Shown in pieces: positions 14,379 through 23,389 of a stretch of DNA of 39,036 nt. The first letter of the stretch is position 1, and each line of letters opens with the position of its first letter. A program made the translations under genes and the position numbers. Below the pieces are notes generated by a model. The model saw nothing but the letters and a program-made list of their open reading frames with translations, did not search any database and had not been told where the DNA came from. The stretch covers positions 1 to 39,036 of the forward strand of contig NZ_JAJNDA010000033.1 of the NCBI RefSeq assembly GCF_021026295.1. Direction: 5' to 3'. Source of the stretch: Actinomycetospora soli (GTDB taxonomy: Bacteria > Actinomycetota > Actinomycetes > Mycobacteriales > Pseudonocardiaceae).

Positions 14379-15755
14379 ATGACCACCGCCCGCAGCAGCG
14401 AGCAGCACACCAACGGCCATCCCGTGACCGCACCCGGCCCACGCTGGGACCCGTTCGACCCGCCCGCCGCCGAGCAGACCGCGGCGGACCCGGACCAGAC
14501 CCCGGTGGCACCGGAGTCCGCGCCGGGACCTGCCACGACCGGGTCCGCGCCCCTCGCGGGCTCGGTCGGGGAGGAGGCCGAGGCGACGCAGCACGTCGCC
14601 CAGGAACCACCCCGGACACCGGAGCCGGACCCGAACCCAGGGTCGGGGTCGACGGCGACCGCGGGAGACCTCACGTGGGGCGGACCCGGCGAGGGCGTCG
14701 GGTTGCGTCCCGGGGACCGGTCCGGGGACCGGCCGTTGGATGCGGAGCTTTCGTCGGCGGCGCTGCTGCGCCCTACGAAGGACGTGCCGCGCACCGGGTG
14801 GCGCGCGGCGCTCTATGCGCTGACCGGGGGGCTGGTGAACCCGGGCGCCTCGGAGGCCGACCGGGCGCGGGCGTTGATGGTCGAGCGGGTCAACCAGCGC
14901 CTCGCCGGCTGCTACCGGGTCGCGGCGGTCAGCGTGAAGGGCGGGGTCGGGAAGACCTCGACCACGGCGCTGCTCGGGTCGGCGTTCGCCTCGCTGCGCG
15001 GGGACCGGGTGATCGCGCTGGACGCGAACCCCGACCGCGGGAACCTCGCCGAGAAGCTGCCAAGCGAGACGACCGCGACGGTGCGCCACCTGCTCGCCGA
15101 CGCCGCGCAGATCCGCACGGTCTCCGACATCCGCGCCTACACCTCGCAGTCCAAGGCACGCCTGGAAGTCCTCGCGAGCGAATCGGACCCGGCGACCTCG
15201 GAGGCGTTCTCGGCCGCGGACTACCACGCCGCGATCGACCTCCTGAGCACCCACTACAACATCATCCTGACCGACTGCGGAACGGGGCTGCTGCACTCGG
15301 CGCTGCAGGCCGCGGTCGAGGTCGCCGACAGTCTGCTGATCATCACCTCCGCCTCGATCGACGGGGCCCGCTCGGCGAAGGCAACGATGGAGTGGCTCGA
15401 GGCCCACGGGCACCGGGAGCTGGTGGCCCGCTCGGTCACGGTGATCACCGGGGTCGGGGCGCGCAACCACGCGGTCGATCTGGACACCGTCGAGCGGTTC
15501 TTCGCCTCCCACACCCGCGCGGTGATCCGGGTGCCGTTCGACCCGCACCTGGCCGACGGCGCCGAGATCGACCTGGAGACCCTCGCCCCGCGGACCCGGG
15601 ACGCGGTGCTCGAGCTCGCCGCGCTGGTCGCCGACGACTTCGCCCGCCCCGGCCGCCTCGATCATCACCGCCGCCGCACTCCGGCGCTGCTGCCCGGCAC
15701 CACCACGCTGCCGGGCACCGGCGCCCGGCCCGCCGGCCCCGCCGACCGTCGATGA
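14379..15755 (+). CDS. MinD/ParA-like ATPase with disordered N-terminus
   Basis: ATG 14379 follows AGGAGGGG (about 14366-14373); an ATG nine codons earlier has no ribosome site. Of 458 residues, the first 130 are Pro/Ala/Asp-rich disorder. A short WRAALYALTGGLVNPG motif at about 141-156 recalls MinD-like proteins linked to actinobacterial secretion systems. The ATPase has a deviant Walker A, KGGVGKTS (187-194), an ALDANPDRGN signature (about 213-222) and a DCGTG strand. Such ATPases place or power membrane-linked assemblies or plasmids. It opens a coupled operon with a kinase and envelope proteins, which favours the first role (inference). The stop overlaps the next start. Confidence 0.87.
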   Translation: MTTARSSEQHTNGHPVTAPGPRWDPFDPPAAEQTAADPDQTPVAPESAPGPATTGSAPLAGSVGEEAEATQHVAQEPPRTPEPDPNPGSGSTATAGDLTWGGPGEGVGLRPGDRSGDRPLDAELSSAALLRPTKDVPRTGWRAALYALTGGLVNPGASEADRARALMVERVNQRLAGCYRVAAVSVKGGVGKTSTTALLGSAFASLRGDRVIALDANPDRGNLAEKLPSETTATVRHLLADAAQIRTVSDIRAYTSQSKARLEVLASESDPATSEAFSAADYHAAIDLLSTHYNIILTDCGTGLLHSALQAAVEVADSLLIITSASIDGARSAKATMEWLEAHGHRELVARSVTVITGVGARNHAVDLDTVERFFASHTRAVIRVPFDPHLADGAEIDLETLAPRTRDAVLELAALVADDFARPGRLDHHRRRTPALLPGTTTLPGTGARPAGPADRR

Positions 15756-16021
15756 GCGCGACCTACCCCGCCGCGGACCTCGCGGTCGCCGGTCGCGGCG
15801 ACGGCGAGGAGCTCTCCCCGGGCTGCTCGTGGCACTGGGAGCTCTACGCCCGGGTCCTGGCGGGGCTGCAGGCCGCAGCCGGTGACCGCGAGCCGTGTAC
15901 CCCGGAGCTGCTCGCGGCCGCCGAGGCGGTGATGAGCGAGCTCTCCCCGATCACCGAGGTCCTGGCCCGCGTCCCGGCTCCGCGCCGCGCCGGTCTCACC
16001 TGTCCGGCGGGTTCCCGGTGA
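15752..16021 (+). CDS. Small unknown protein between ATPase and kinase
   Basis: ATG 15752 overlaps the ATPase stop (ATGA) and its own stop overlaps the kinase start (GTGA), so it is coupled on both sides. The 89-residue product is soluble. A Trp-containing stretch (GCSWHWELYARVLAGLQAAA) and a helix (PELLAAAEAVMSELSPITE) suggest a small helical bundle, perhaps an adaptor between the ATPase and the kinase (inference). No family is recognised. Confidence 0.7.
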   Translation: MSATYPAADLAVAGRGDGEELSPGCSWHWELYARVLAGLQAAAGDREPCTPELLAAAEAVMSELSPITEVLARVPAPRRAGLTCPAGSR

Positions 16022-17307
16022 CCAGCCCGGACCTCTCCCCACCCGCCGCCGAAGAGATCATCGCGGCGCCCTCGGCGGCGGTCCCCGACCCGCACGACGG
16101 CGACGGTGCAGGCGCGTCGGAGGACCTGACGGGGCGGCGGTTGGGTCGCTACCGGGTGGAGCGGGTGCTGCGGGCCGGGTCGATGAGCACCCTGTACCGG
16201 GCGGTCGACGTGCGCCTGGACCGGCTGGTGGCGCTGAAGGTGATCTCGCCGCTGCTCGCGGCGGATGAGGAGTTCCGGGCCCGGTTCGTCGACGAGGCCC
16301 GCAACATCGCCGCGATCGACCACCCGCACGTGGTGCCGCTGTGGGACCACGACGAGATCGACGGGCACCTGTACCTGGCGATGCGCTATGTCGCTGGCCA
16401 CGACCTCGCCGAGGTCATCAACGGTCGGCCGCTGCCGATCGCACGCACGCTGGCGCTGGGCTGGCAGGCCGCCGCGGGGCTGGACGCCGTGCACGCCCAC
16501 GGCCTGGTCCACCTCGACGTCAAGCCCGCGAACCTGCTGATCGCCCCGGGCAGCGGCGGGCGCGAGCAGTTGTTCCTCGCTGATTTCGGGCTGGCCCGCC
16601 GCGGCGCCGCCCCCGCGGCCACCGCCGCCGGCGGGTTCCTCGGCTCCCCCGCCTTCGCCGCCCCGGAGCACCTGCGCGGCCAGCGCGTGTCCGCCGCGAC
16701 CGACCTCTACGCCCTGGGCTGCGTACTGCACACCGCCCTGACCGGGCACCCGCCGTACCGCGGCAGCGTCGACGAGGTCATCGCCGGGCACCTCACCGCC
16801 ACCCCGCCGTCCGCCAGCGCGGCCCGTGCCCTCCAGCGGCCCGGCCCCGAGCCCGGCCTCGCGGTCGGCGCCGCCGTCGACGCCGTCCTCGCCGCCGCCC
16901 TGGCCGCCGACCCCGCGGCGCGCCCACCGAGTGCCGGGGCTCTGCTGGGCGCGCTGCGCGACGCCGCCCACCGCGACGCCCGCACCCCCGCCCCCACGGC
17001 CGCTCCCACGGCCGCTCCCCCGCCACCACCCCGCGGCCCGTCGGCTCCCACGACGGCCGGGTCGCCGGCTGGGGCGCCGGCTGGGTCGCCGGCTGGGACG
17101 GCTGGGTCGACGTCGGCGGCGGGGCCGCGGTCGGTGCATGCGCGGGCGGTGTCGCGGCGCACCGCGGCGCCGGTGGCGCCGAGCGCGGGTGATGCGTTCA
17201 CCGCGCGTCGCCCGGCGGCGCGGCCCCGCAACCTCGAGGCCCGGGTCGCGGTCGCGGTCGGGGTGCTGGCCGTGGTGCTCGCGGTGCTGTTGGCGGCGCT
17301 GCTGTGA
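16018..17307 (+). CDS. Membrane-anchored Ser/Thr protein kinase (PknB-like, non-RD)
   Basis: 429 residues from GTG 16018. The kinase domain spans about 44-315: VALK lysine K74, alpha-C glutamate about E93, HLDVKPAN loop with D167 and N172, DFG at 189-191, AAPE at 214-217. The glycine-rich loop is degenerate (LRAGSMSTLYRAVD instead of LGxGGMGxVY). The catalytic loop reads HLD rather than HRD, so it is a non-RD kinase whose activation may not need loop phosphorylation. A Pro/Ala linker (about 320-405) leads to one C-terminal membrane helix. No extracellular sensor domain exists, so any signal must be sensed inside or by partners. Likely substrates are products of the same operon (inference). 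Confidence 0.9.
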   Translation: MTSPDLSPPAAEEIIAAPSAAVPDPHDGDGAGASEDLTGRRLGRYRVERVLRAGSMSTLYRAVDVRLDRLVALKVISPLLAADEEFRARFVDEARNIAAIDHPHVVPLWDHDEIDGHLYLAMRYVAGHDLAEVINGRPLPIARTLALGWQAAAGLDAVHAHGLVHLDVKPANLLIAPGSGGREQLFLADFGLARRGAAPAATAAGGFLGSPAFAAPEHLRGQRVSAATDLYALGCVLHTALTGHPPYRGSVDEVIAGHLTATPPSASAARALQRPGPEPGLAVGAAVDAVLAAALAADPAARPPSAGALLGALRDAAHRDARTPAPTAAPTAAPPPPPRGPSAPTTAGSPAGAPAGSPAGTAGSTSAAGPRSVHARAVSRRTAAPVAPSAGDAFTARRPAARPRNLEARVAVAVGVLAVVLAVLLAALL

Positions 17308-17888
17308 GCGGGGAGGACGAGGTGCGGGTCCGCGACGACGACGCCACGCTGGCGGTGGAGATGCTGCCCGGCGCCCTGGGCACCGAGCTCGACCCGCGGC
17401 TGCTGCCCGGCCCGGCGCTGTGGGTGCCCCGCGACGCGCTCGCCGCCTGGGCCGCCGACCCCGGCGAGCCACCGGCGTGGCGCGGGTTCCGGCTGGTCAC
17501 CGACCCCGCCCACTGGGAGCTGGTCGGCGCGACCGATCCCGGGGTGGCGATCGCGGTCACCGGACCCGCCGCCGCCACGTTGGTCCGCCCCGCGGCCGGG
17601 GGCCGCGACGGGGAACGCGCGATCCGCGGGATCGCGATGACTCTGCCCGCCCGGCGGGTCGACCGGGTCGGGGCCCGCAGCTGGGAGCAGGCGATCACCG
17701 CGGGGTCGGTGCTGCTGGTGACCAGCGCCGCCACCTGGGACCTCGCCCCACCGACCGACCACCGCGACGCCCTGTCCGCGGGCTGGTGGGCCGCGCACTG
17801 CCCGGTGCTGTCCTCCCCACATCGCCCGCTGCCCCACCCCGGGCTGCGCCGCTGGCGCGCGGGCTGGGCTCGCAGGACCCAGCCGTGA
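17304..17888 (+). CDS. Unknown protein of the kinase operon
   Basis: The GTG start overlaps the kinase stop (GTGA) and the end overlaps the next gene in the same way. It encodes 194 residues without membrane segments, rich in Trp/Asp loops (PGEPPAWRGFRLVTDPAHWE, LLVTSAATWDLAPPTDHRDA). No motif is known to me. Its position between a kinase and an exported protein suggests a cytoplasmic partner or kinase substrate. Confidence 0.72.
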   Translation: MSGEDEVRVRDDDATLAVEMLPGALGTELDPRLLPGPALWVPRDALAAWAADPGEPPAWRGFRLVTDPAHWELVGATDPGVAIAVTGPAAATLVRPAAGGRDGERAIRGIAMTLPARRVDRVGARSWEQAITAGSVLLVTSAATWDLAPPTDHRDALSAGWWAAHCPVLSSPHRPLPHPGLRRWRAGWARRTQP

Positions 17889-19330
17889 GCGCGGGACGAC
17901 GGGGCCCGGACCGTGTGCTGCCCCGCCGGGCCCGGCTCGCACTGGTCGTGGTGGCCGCGCTGCTGGTCGCCGTCGGGGTCCCCGTCGCCGGTCTCGCGGT
18001 CCTCGCCCACACCACCGGCCCCGGCTCGACCACCTCAGCGGCCGCGGTGGCGCTCGCCGCGGGCGACGACGAGTCCAAGGACAAGGACAAGGACAAGGAC
18101 GGCTCCGGGGACAGCGGCTCCGGGGACTCGAAGGACGACTCGTCGTCGAAGTCGAAGGACGACCAGAGCAAGGACGCCGGCGGCGACGGGAGCAAGGACT
18201 CCGGAGACGGTGCCGGGTCCGGGGACAACAGCGAGGGCGGCGACAAGGGTGGCGAGGGGGGCGGGGAGTTCCCGGGGCGGGACAAGGCGGGGAGGGCCGG
18301 CGCGGACGAGTACACCGACGTCTCGCAGGTGGCCTCGAACCAGCAGGTCGGGCAGGGCGGGCAGTTCTCCGGCGGCTCCTACTCGTTCTCCTGCCCGCTG
18401 TCGGATCACCACAACTCCGACAACTTCATCATCGCCCCGGGCAAGCGCAACGGTGCCCAGCACACCCACGACTACGCGGGCAACAACTCGACCAACGCCG
18501 CGTCGGGCACCGACCAGTCCACGTTGGAGGAGTCCTCGACGACCTGCACCAACGGCGACAAGTCCCCGATCTTCTGGCCGGTGATGCGGGACCTGGCCGG
18601 GGTCGGCCCGGACGTCGGGCAGGACGGCGGGTCGCTGGACGGCAACGTCGGCTCGTTCATCGAGCCGACCGCGGTGGACTACACCCTCCACGGCCACGGC
18701 ACCCGCGCGGTGTCGCCGATGCCGCTGAACATAACGCTGGTGACCGGCTCGGCGAAGGCCGCCTCGACCGGCAAGGGCTCGAACGCGAAGTTCGCGTGCG
18801 CGAGCAGCCCGGACCGGGTCTCGGACAAGTACATCGCCTGCCCCGCCGGGGACCAGATGCAGCGGGTGTACGACTTCCCGTCCTGCTGGAACGGCAAGGA
18901 CCTCGACTCCAAGACCCACACCGACCACCTCACCTATCCCGACCAGGACGGCGAGTGCCCGACCGACAAGACCCCGGTGCCGGCGCTGCGGATCACCGTG
19001 GGCTACCAGGACCTGCCCGGCCGCTCGTATGCGATCGACTCCTTCCCCGAGCAGCAGCACAACCCCGTCACCGACCACGCCCTGCTGGAGTACCTGTCCT
19101 CGGAGTCCCGCGCTCAGGCCGGCGCGAACTGCATCAACGCCGCGAAGAGCTGCTCCCAGGACTCCGGGCAGGACACCTCCCGCGCCGGACGCCTCGGGTT
19201 CTCCGATGAGGTCCCGCAGGCGAAGAACTACGACGCCGCGATGGCCGACATGGGCTTCTGGGGCCAGACCCCCACCGACCCGCCCACCGGCTCGGCGGGG
19301 GTGGCGGGCATGGCCGGGATGGGCCACTGA
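17885..19330 (+). CDS. Membrane-anchored or secreted DUF1996 protein
   Basis: GTG 17885 overlaps the upstream stop (481 residues). A basic start and one hydrophobic helix (about 20-45) serve as signal anchor. Residues about 60-140 are a repetitive acidic-lysine-serine-glycine spacer (KDKDKDKD, DSGSGDSKDDSSSK). The rest is DUF1996: CPLSDHHNSDNFIIAPG near 169, THDYAGNNSTNA near 193 and PIFWPVM near 225. It has many His, Asp and paired Cys residues. DUF1996 is known from fungal and actinobacterial secreted proteins, function unclear. The long flexible spacer would hold the domain away from the membrane. The stop overlaps ATG of the reductase gene (TGATG). Confidence 0.88.
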   Translation: MSAGRRGPDRVLPRRARLALVVVAALLVAVGVPVAGLAVLAHTTGPGSTTSAAAVALAAGDDESKDKDKDKDGSGDSGSGDSKDDSSSKSKDDQSKDAGGDGSKDSGDGAGSGDNSEGGDKGGEGGGEFPGRDKAGRAGADEYTDVSQVASNQQVGQGGQFSGGSYSFSCPLSDHHNSDNFIIAPGKRNGAQHTHDYAGNNSTNAASGTDQSTLEESSTTCTNGDKSPIFWPVMRDLAGVGPDVGQDGGSLDGNVGSFIEPTAVDYTLHGHGTRAVSPMPLNITLVTGSAKAASTGKGSNAKFACASSPDRVSDKYIACPAGDQMQRVYDFPSCWNGKDLDSKTHTDHLTYPDQDGECPTDKTPVPALRITVGYQDLPGRSYAIDSFPEQQHNPVTDHALLEYLSSESRAQAGANCINAAKSCSQDSGQDTSRAGRLGFSDEVPQAKNYDAAMADMGFWGQTPTDPPTGSAGVAGMAGMGH

Positions 19331-21918
19331 TGGCTCTGCCGCCAACGCTGCTGCCCGCCCCGGGACGACGGTTGCTGCTGGGGCTGGTGGACCCGCGGGC
19401 AATCACCCCGCGGGTCGGGGCGCACCTGGTGCTTGCGGCGCTGCCGCTGCTCGCGATCACCGCGCACGTCGCCGGGGTGTCCCCGATGCACCTCTCGGCC
19501 GGGCTGCTCATCGTCCCGGCGACGATCCTGCTGGCCTGTCTGGCGGTGTTCGCCCCGACCCCGGAGGACCGGCTGATCACCGTCGGGCTGCGCTGGGGGA
19601 TCGCCGCGACCGCGGTGTACGACCTGGTACGCCTGGACACCGTCGCGCTGCTGGGCTGGTGGGCCGACTTCATCCCCACCATGGGCACCTGGCTGCTCGA
19701 CCTCGACCCCGACCAGCTCGTCCTCGGCGGGGTCGCCGGCTACGTGTGGCGCTACGCCGGCGACGGCGGCGGCCTCGGCGTGGTGTTCGTGGTCCTCACC
19801 GCCGCCACCGGGCTGCGCCACCTCGGGCAACGGATGGTCGTCACCGCCGCCGTGCTGTTCGCGGTCGGCCCGACCTGGGGCGGGCTGATCGCCACCGTCG
19901 CCCTCACCAGCCGCGGCCAGCAGATGATGTTCCCGCTCACCCCGACCACGATCACGCTCTCGCTGCTCGGGCACGTCGTGTTCGGCCTCGTGCTCGGGTT
20001 CGGGATCGCCCGCTGCCCGGTCGACCTCGAGACGCACTGGACCCGGCCCCGCCTGATCGACCTGCCCGCCCTCGACCCCGCCGCCGTCCGCCCCCTGCCC
20101 GTCCACGTCTCCGCGGAGCGCATCACGCCCGAGCGGGCGCCGGCGGCCGCGCTCACCGCCGCGCACCCCCAGCTCGGCCCGCCTAGCCCTCCAGCTGCGT
20201 TCCGCGTGGCGCTGCCCCCGACGCCGGCCGAGCTCACCATCGAACTCGCGCGCGTAGCCGCCGCCGCGGCACCATCCCGACCCACCGAAGCTCCACCCAC
20301 CGAAGCCCGCCCCACCGAGGCCCACCCCACCGAGGCCCGGCCGGACCCGCCGACTCCGGGCGGGTTCGGGGCCAGCTATCCGCGGGCGGCTGAGCACTCC
20401 TCCGGCCCGCTCCCGCCAGCCGGGTCGCCACCGGCGGCGGGGCTGACCGAGGACCTCGGCGCGCCGCTCGACCCGGACCGGGTGCCCGACGCCCCGGCGT
20501 CACTGTTCCCCCCTCCCGGGGACCCCGCCCTGATACCGCTCACCGCTCAGCACCCGCAGCCCCCGGCGACGGGCCCGTCCGGAGGTGGGCTGCCCCGCGG
20601 CTGGGTCGCGGCCGCGGTGGGGGTGGCGCTGCTGGTGCCGCTGGCGGCGACCTGGTGGTCCCCGGCGACCCCGGCCGGGTTCAAGGCGTTGTCGTCCTAC
20701 GCCGCGGTCGCCGGGGTCGGAGCGCTGGCCCTGGCGGTGGCGGTGCTGTCGCGGTCGCGGCGGCTGAGCCGGGCCGCGGGGTGGCCGGCGCTGCTGGGCT
20801 GGCACCGGCTGCTCGGCTACGGCGCGCTCACCGCGGTCGCGGTCCACATCGGGGTCGTCGTCGCCACCAGCCCGACGAGCGTCGGCCTGCTCACCCCGGT
20901 CGGGGCCTCGGCCCCGATCGCCGCCGGGCTCGCCGCCACCGCTCTACTGCTCCTCACCGCGGTGGTGTTCTCCCGGCCGCTGGCCCGGCTGCTGCCCCAC
21001 CGGGTCCGCCGCGCCCTGCACGTCACCGCTGCTGCCGCGGTCGCTGCCGTGACCGCGCTGCACGTCATCTGGATGCACACTCCCGACACCGTGGCGGGTC
21101 TGCTGTGGACGGTGCTGCTCGCCGCCGCCCTCGCCGCGGTCCTCGCCGTCCGGTGGCTGCTGCGGCCCGGGCGGGCGCGGGCGATGCTGATCCACACCAC
21201 CCGGCGTGAACCCGGCGGGCTGATCACCCTGCGCCTGGTCCCCGCCGCCGGCCCGGATCACGGGCTGCGGTTCGCCCCGGGCCAGTTCGTGTGGTTGCGC
21301 CGCACCCGCTGGCCCCGCCCCGCCGGGGAGCATCCGTTCACCATCGCCTCCTCGGCCTGCGAACGGCGCTTCCTCGAGTTCACCATCAGCCCCACCGGGC
21401 CGTTCACCCGCCGCCTGGTCGCGCTCACCCCCGGCGCCACGGTCTACCTCGACGGCCCGCACGGCGCCTTCACCGCCGACCGTGCCGAGACGGTCGACCC
21501 GGCCGCCGCGCTGAGCTCGACCACCGCGCCGGGTGGGCTGATCCTGATCGCCGGGGGCTCCGGGATCGCGCCGATGCTGTCGATCCTGCGGACCCTCGCC
21601 GACACCGGCGACCACCGCCGACACCGCCTTGTCGTCTCCGCGCCCGCCCGCCCCTACGCCGCCGAGCTCGACACGCTGGCCGAGCGGCTGCGCCTCGAGG
21701 TCACCTGGCTCGACGGCCGCTGGATCGACCCCGCCCTGCTCCGCGACGTCCTCGCCGCCGACCTCCCCGGCCACGACCCCGTCCACACCAGCGGTGCTGC
21801 GGGTCTGGGGCGGCTGGGGTTCTTCGTGTGCGGGCCGGACGCCGTCATCACCGGGGCGCTGGCCGCCCTCGACCGGCTCGCCGTCCCCGCCACGGCGATC
21901 GCCACCGAACGCTACTGA
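19330..21918 (+). CDS. Ferric-reductase-like membrane flavoprotein with extra N-terminal membrane domain
   Basis: 862 residues from ATG 19330. Part 1 (about 15-235) has about six membrane helices of unrecognised type. Part 2 (about 240-415) is a Pro/Ala/Thr-rich linker with repeated PTEA units. Part 3 (about 420-620) has several helices with histidines suited to haem (LLGWHRLLGYGALTAVAVH, RALHVTAA, ALHVIWMH). Part 4 is an FAD/NAD(P)H reductase: HPFTIASS near 667, GPFTRRL, AGGSGIAP near 741, CGPD near 833. It should pass electrons from cytoplasmic NAD(P)H across the membrane to an outside acceptor. The coupled DUF1996 protein is a candidate acceptor or partner (inference). Confidence 0.88.
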   Translation: MALPPTLLPAPGRRLLLGLVDPRAITPRVGAHLVLAALPLLAITAHVAGVSPMHLSAGLLIVPATILLACLAVFAPTPEDRLITVGLRWGIAATAVYDLVRLDTVALLGWWADFIPTMGTWLLDLDPDQLVLGGVAGYVWRYAGDGGGLGVVFVVLTAATGLRHLGQRMVVTAAVLFAVGPTWGGLIATVALTSRGQQMMFPLTPTTITLSLLGHVVFGLVLGFGIARCPVDLETHWTRPRLIDLPALDPAAVRPLPVHVSAERITPERAPAAALTAAHPQLGPPSPPAAFRVALPPTPAELTIELARVAAAAAPSRPTEAPPTEARPTEAHPTEARPDPPTPGGFGASYPRAAEHSSGPLPPAGSPPAAGLTEDLGAPLDPDRVPDAPASLFPPPGDPALIPLTAQHPQPPATGPSGGGLPRGWVAAAVGVALLVPLAATWWSPATPAGFKALSSYAAVAGVGALALAVAVLSRSRRLSRAAGWPALLGWHRLLGYGALTAVAVHIGVVVATSPTSVGLLTPVGASAPIAAGLAATALLLLTAVVFSRPLARLLPHRVRRALHVTAAAAVAAVTALHVIWMHTPDTVAGLLWTVLLAAALAAVLAVRWLLRPGRARAMLIHTTRREPGGLITLRLVPAAGPDHGLRFAPGQFVWLRRTRWPRPAGEHPFTIASSACERRFLEFTISPTGPFTRRLVALTPGATVYLDGPHGAFTADRAETVDPAAALSSTTAPGGLILIAGGSGIAPMLSILRTLADTGDHRRHRLVVSAPARPYAAELDTLAERLRLEVTWLDGRWIDPALLRDVLAADLPGHDPVHTSGAAGLGRLGFFVCGPDAVITGALAALDRLAVPATAIATERY

Positions 21919-21967
21919 CCCGCCGCGACCGATCCACCGTGCCGCCGACGATCAGGAGCAACCAGGC

Positions 21968-22864
21968 GTGACCCAGCACCAGCCGCGCGACCACGATCCG
22001 CGCAACCACGACCCGGGCGGCACCGACCCTGTCGATCCGCCCACCGACCCCGGCACCGGCTACGGGGCGGTCCCGCCCGGCTGGGCCCCCACGGCCGCGG
22101 GGCGCGGAGCGGGCCCGGCGTCGCGACGGGTGCCGTGGTGGCGTCAGGCGCCGCCGTGGCTCCTCGCCGCGGTGGCCGCGCTGCTCGTGGTCGTGCTCGT
22201 GCTGCTCGCCCGGCTGCTCGCCGACGGCAACGACGTCTCCAGCGCCACGCCCGCCGCTCCGGCCCCGGCGGCCGGACCGGCGGCGCCGGCGTTGCCCGAC
22301 CCGACGTTCGAGTTCACCCGCGGCGGCTACCGCTACTCGATCGGGGTCGGCCCCTTCACTCCCGCGGTCTCCGCCCGCGGCGCCGCGACCCGCTCCGCCC
22401 CACCTGGGCGGCACTTCCTCACCGCCCCGCTGGTAATCCGCAACGACGCCCAGGACCGCGGCGCCCCGTCCCCGCTGAACTCCAACGGCGCCGCCCCCAC
22501 CATCTGGGTCGGGCTCGGCGGCGCCCCGGTCCTGGCGCCGGTGCACGAGAGCTTCGGCAGCTTCATCGCCGCCTCGGACTGCGTCAACGACCCGAGCCGG
22601 CCCACCGGAAACGGCAACCCGCCCCCGGCCTACCGCGGCATCGACCCCGCGACCTGCATCGTGCGGGCCAGCGTCGTCCCCGCCCGCACCGTCAGCATCC
22701 TCGAGGACGACACCGAGCTCCCACCCGGCGGGATCATCGAGGGCGTCGTCACCACCATCGACCTCCCCGACGACGTCGCGGTCGGGCCGGTCACCGCCTG
22801 GCTGAACAACGACAGCGGCCGCTCCCCCGCCGGCAACTACGCGATCTTCGACCGGATCAGCTGA
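21968..22864 (+). CDS. Membrane-anchored extracellular protein, unknown
   Basis: GTG 21968 follows AGGAG (gatcAGGAGcaaccaggc). The 298-residue product has a Pro/Asp/His-rich cytoplasmic N-terminus, one membrane helix at about 60-82 (APPWLLAAVAALLVVVLVLL) and an Ala/Pro spacer. An outer beta-rich domain follows (FEFTRGGYRYSIGVGPFTPA, PLVIRNDAQDRGAP) with two cysteines near DCVN and ATCIV that could form a disulfide. It resembles exported ligand-binding or adhesion domains but matches no family I know. It ends the operon begun by the MinD-like ATPase. Confidence 0.75.
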   Translation: MTQHQPRDHDPRNHDPGGTDPVDPPTDPGTGYGAVPPGWAPTAAGRGAGPASRRVPWWRQAPPWLLAAVAALLVVVLVLLARLLADGNDVSSATPAAPAPAAGPAAPALPDPTFEFTRGGYRYSIGVGPFTPAVSARGAATRSAPPGRHFLTAPLVIRNDAQDRGAPSPLNSNGAAPTIWVGLGGAPVLAPVHESFGSFIAASDCVNDPSRPTGNGNPPPAYRGIDPATCIVRASVVPARTVSILEDDTELPPGGIIEGVVTTIDLPDDVAVGPVTAWLNNDSGRSPAGNYAIFDRIS

Positions 22865-22903
22865 CCGGACCCCCGGTCTTCACCTCCAGGAGGACCCGCA
22901 CCG

Positions 22904-23365
22904 ATGCGTTCCCCGACCGCACGCCCGGCCGTCGCCCGCACCGTGCTCGGCGGCTGCCTGGTCGTGCTCCTCGCCCTCGGCACCGCCGGCTGCGGCAACG
23001 GCTCCGCGCCCGCCCCCACCGCGAACCGCGCCGCCCCGCCGGCAACCCCCACGAGCGAACCCGCGGGGACCGAGGCGACGATCCCGTCCCCGGAACAGGC
23101 CCCACGCCTGGACCCCGCCCAACGCGACGCCGCGTTCACCCAGGCGCTTGCGAGCAAGAACCTCCAGGTCGGTGACGAGCAGACCCGCACCACGGTCGCG
23201 GAGTCGGTGTGCCAGGCCCTGGACTCCGGGGTCACGGTGTCCGCGCTCGCCGAGCAGCTGCAAGAAGCCCTCGGCGGGCCGACCCCGGAAAACACCGGAT
23301 TCATCATCGGCGCCGCCACCGCGATCTACTGCCCCGAGAACCTCCCCAAGCTCAAGGACAGCTAG
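22904..23365 (+). CDS. DUF732 family lipoprotein
   Basis: ATG 22904 follows AGGAGG (ccAGGAGGacccgcaccg). The 153-residue product has a lipoprotein signal with lipobox GTAGC and the lipidated cysteine C30. An Ala/Pro/Thr spacer (about 31-70) precedes a helical domain (DPAQRDAAFTQALASKNLQV) with two cysteines, as in DUF732 proteins of mycobacteria and relatives. It would be anchored on the outer face of the membrane next to the DUF1996 and reductase proteins. The function is unknown. Confidence 0.82.
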   Translation: MRSPTARPAVARTVLGGCLVVLLALGTAGCGNGSAPAPTANRAAPPATPTSEPAGTEATIPSPEQAPRLDPAQRDAAFTQALASKNLQVGDEQTRTTVAESVCQALDSGVTVSALAEQLQEALGGPTPENTGFIIGAATAIYCPENLPKLKDS

Positions 23366-23389
23366 CCGGCTCGGCGGGATCAAGCTGTC
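23357..23389. terminator. Possible two-way terminator between convergent genes
   Basis: GACAGCT 23357-23363 pairs AGCTGTC 23383-23389 around a GC-rich loop. The stem overlaps the stop codons of the two genes that meet here. There is no U-run. Confidence 0.35.
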
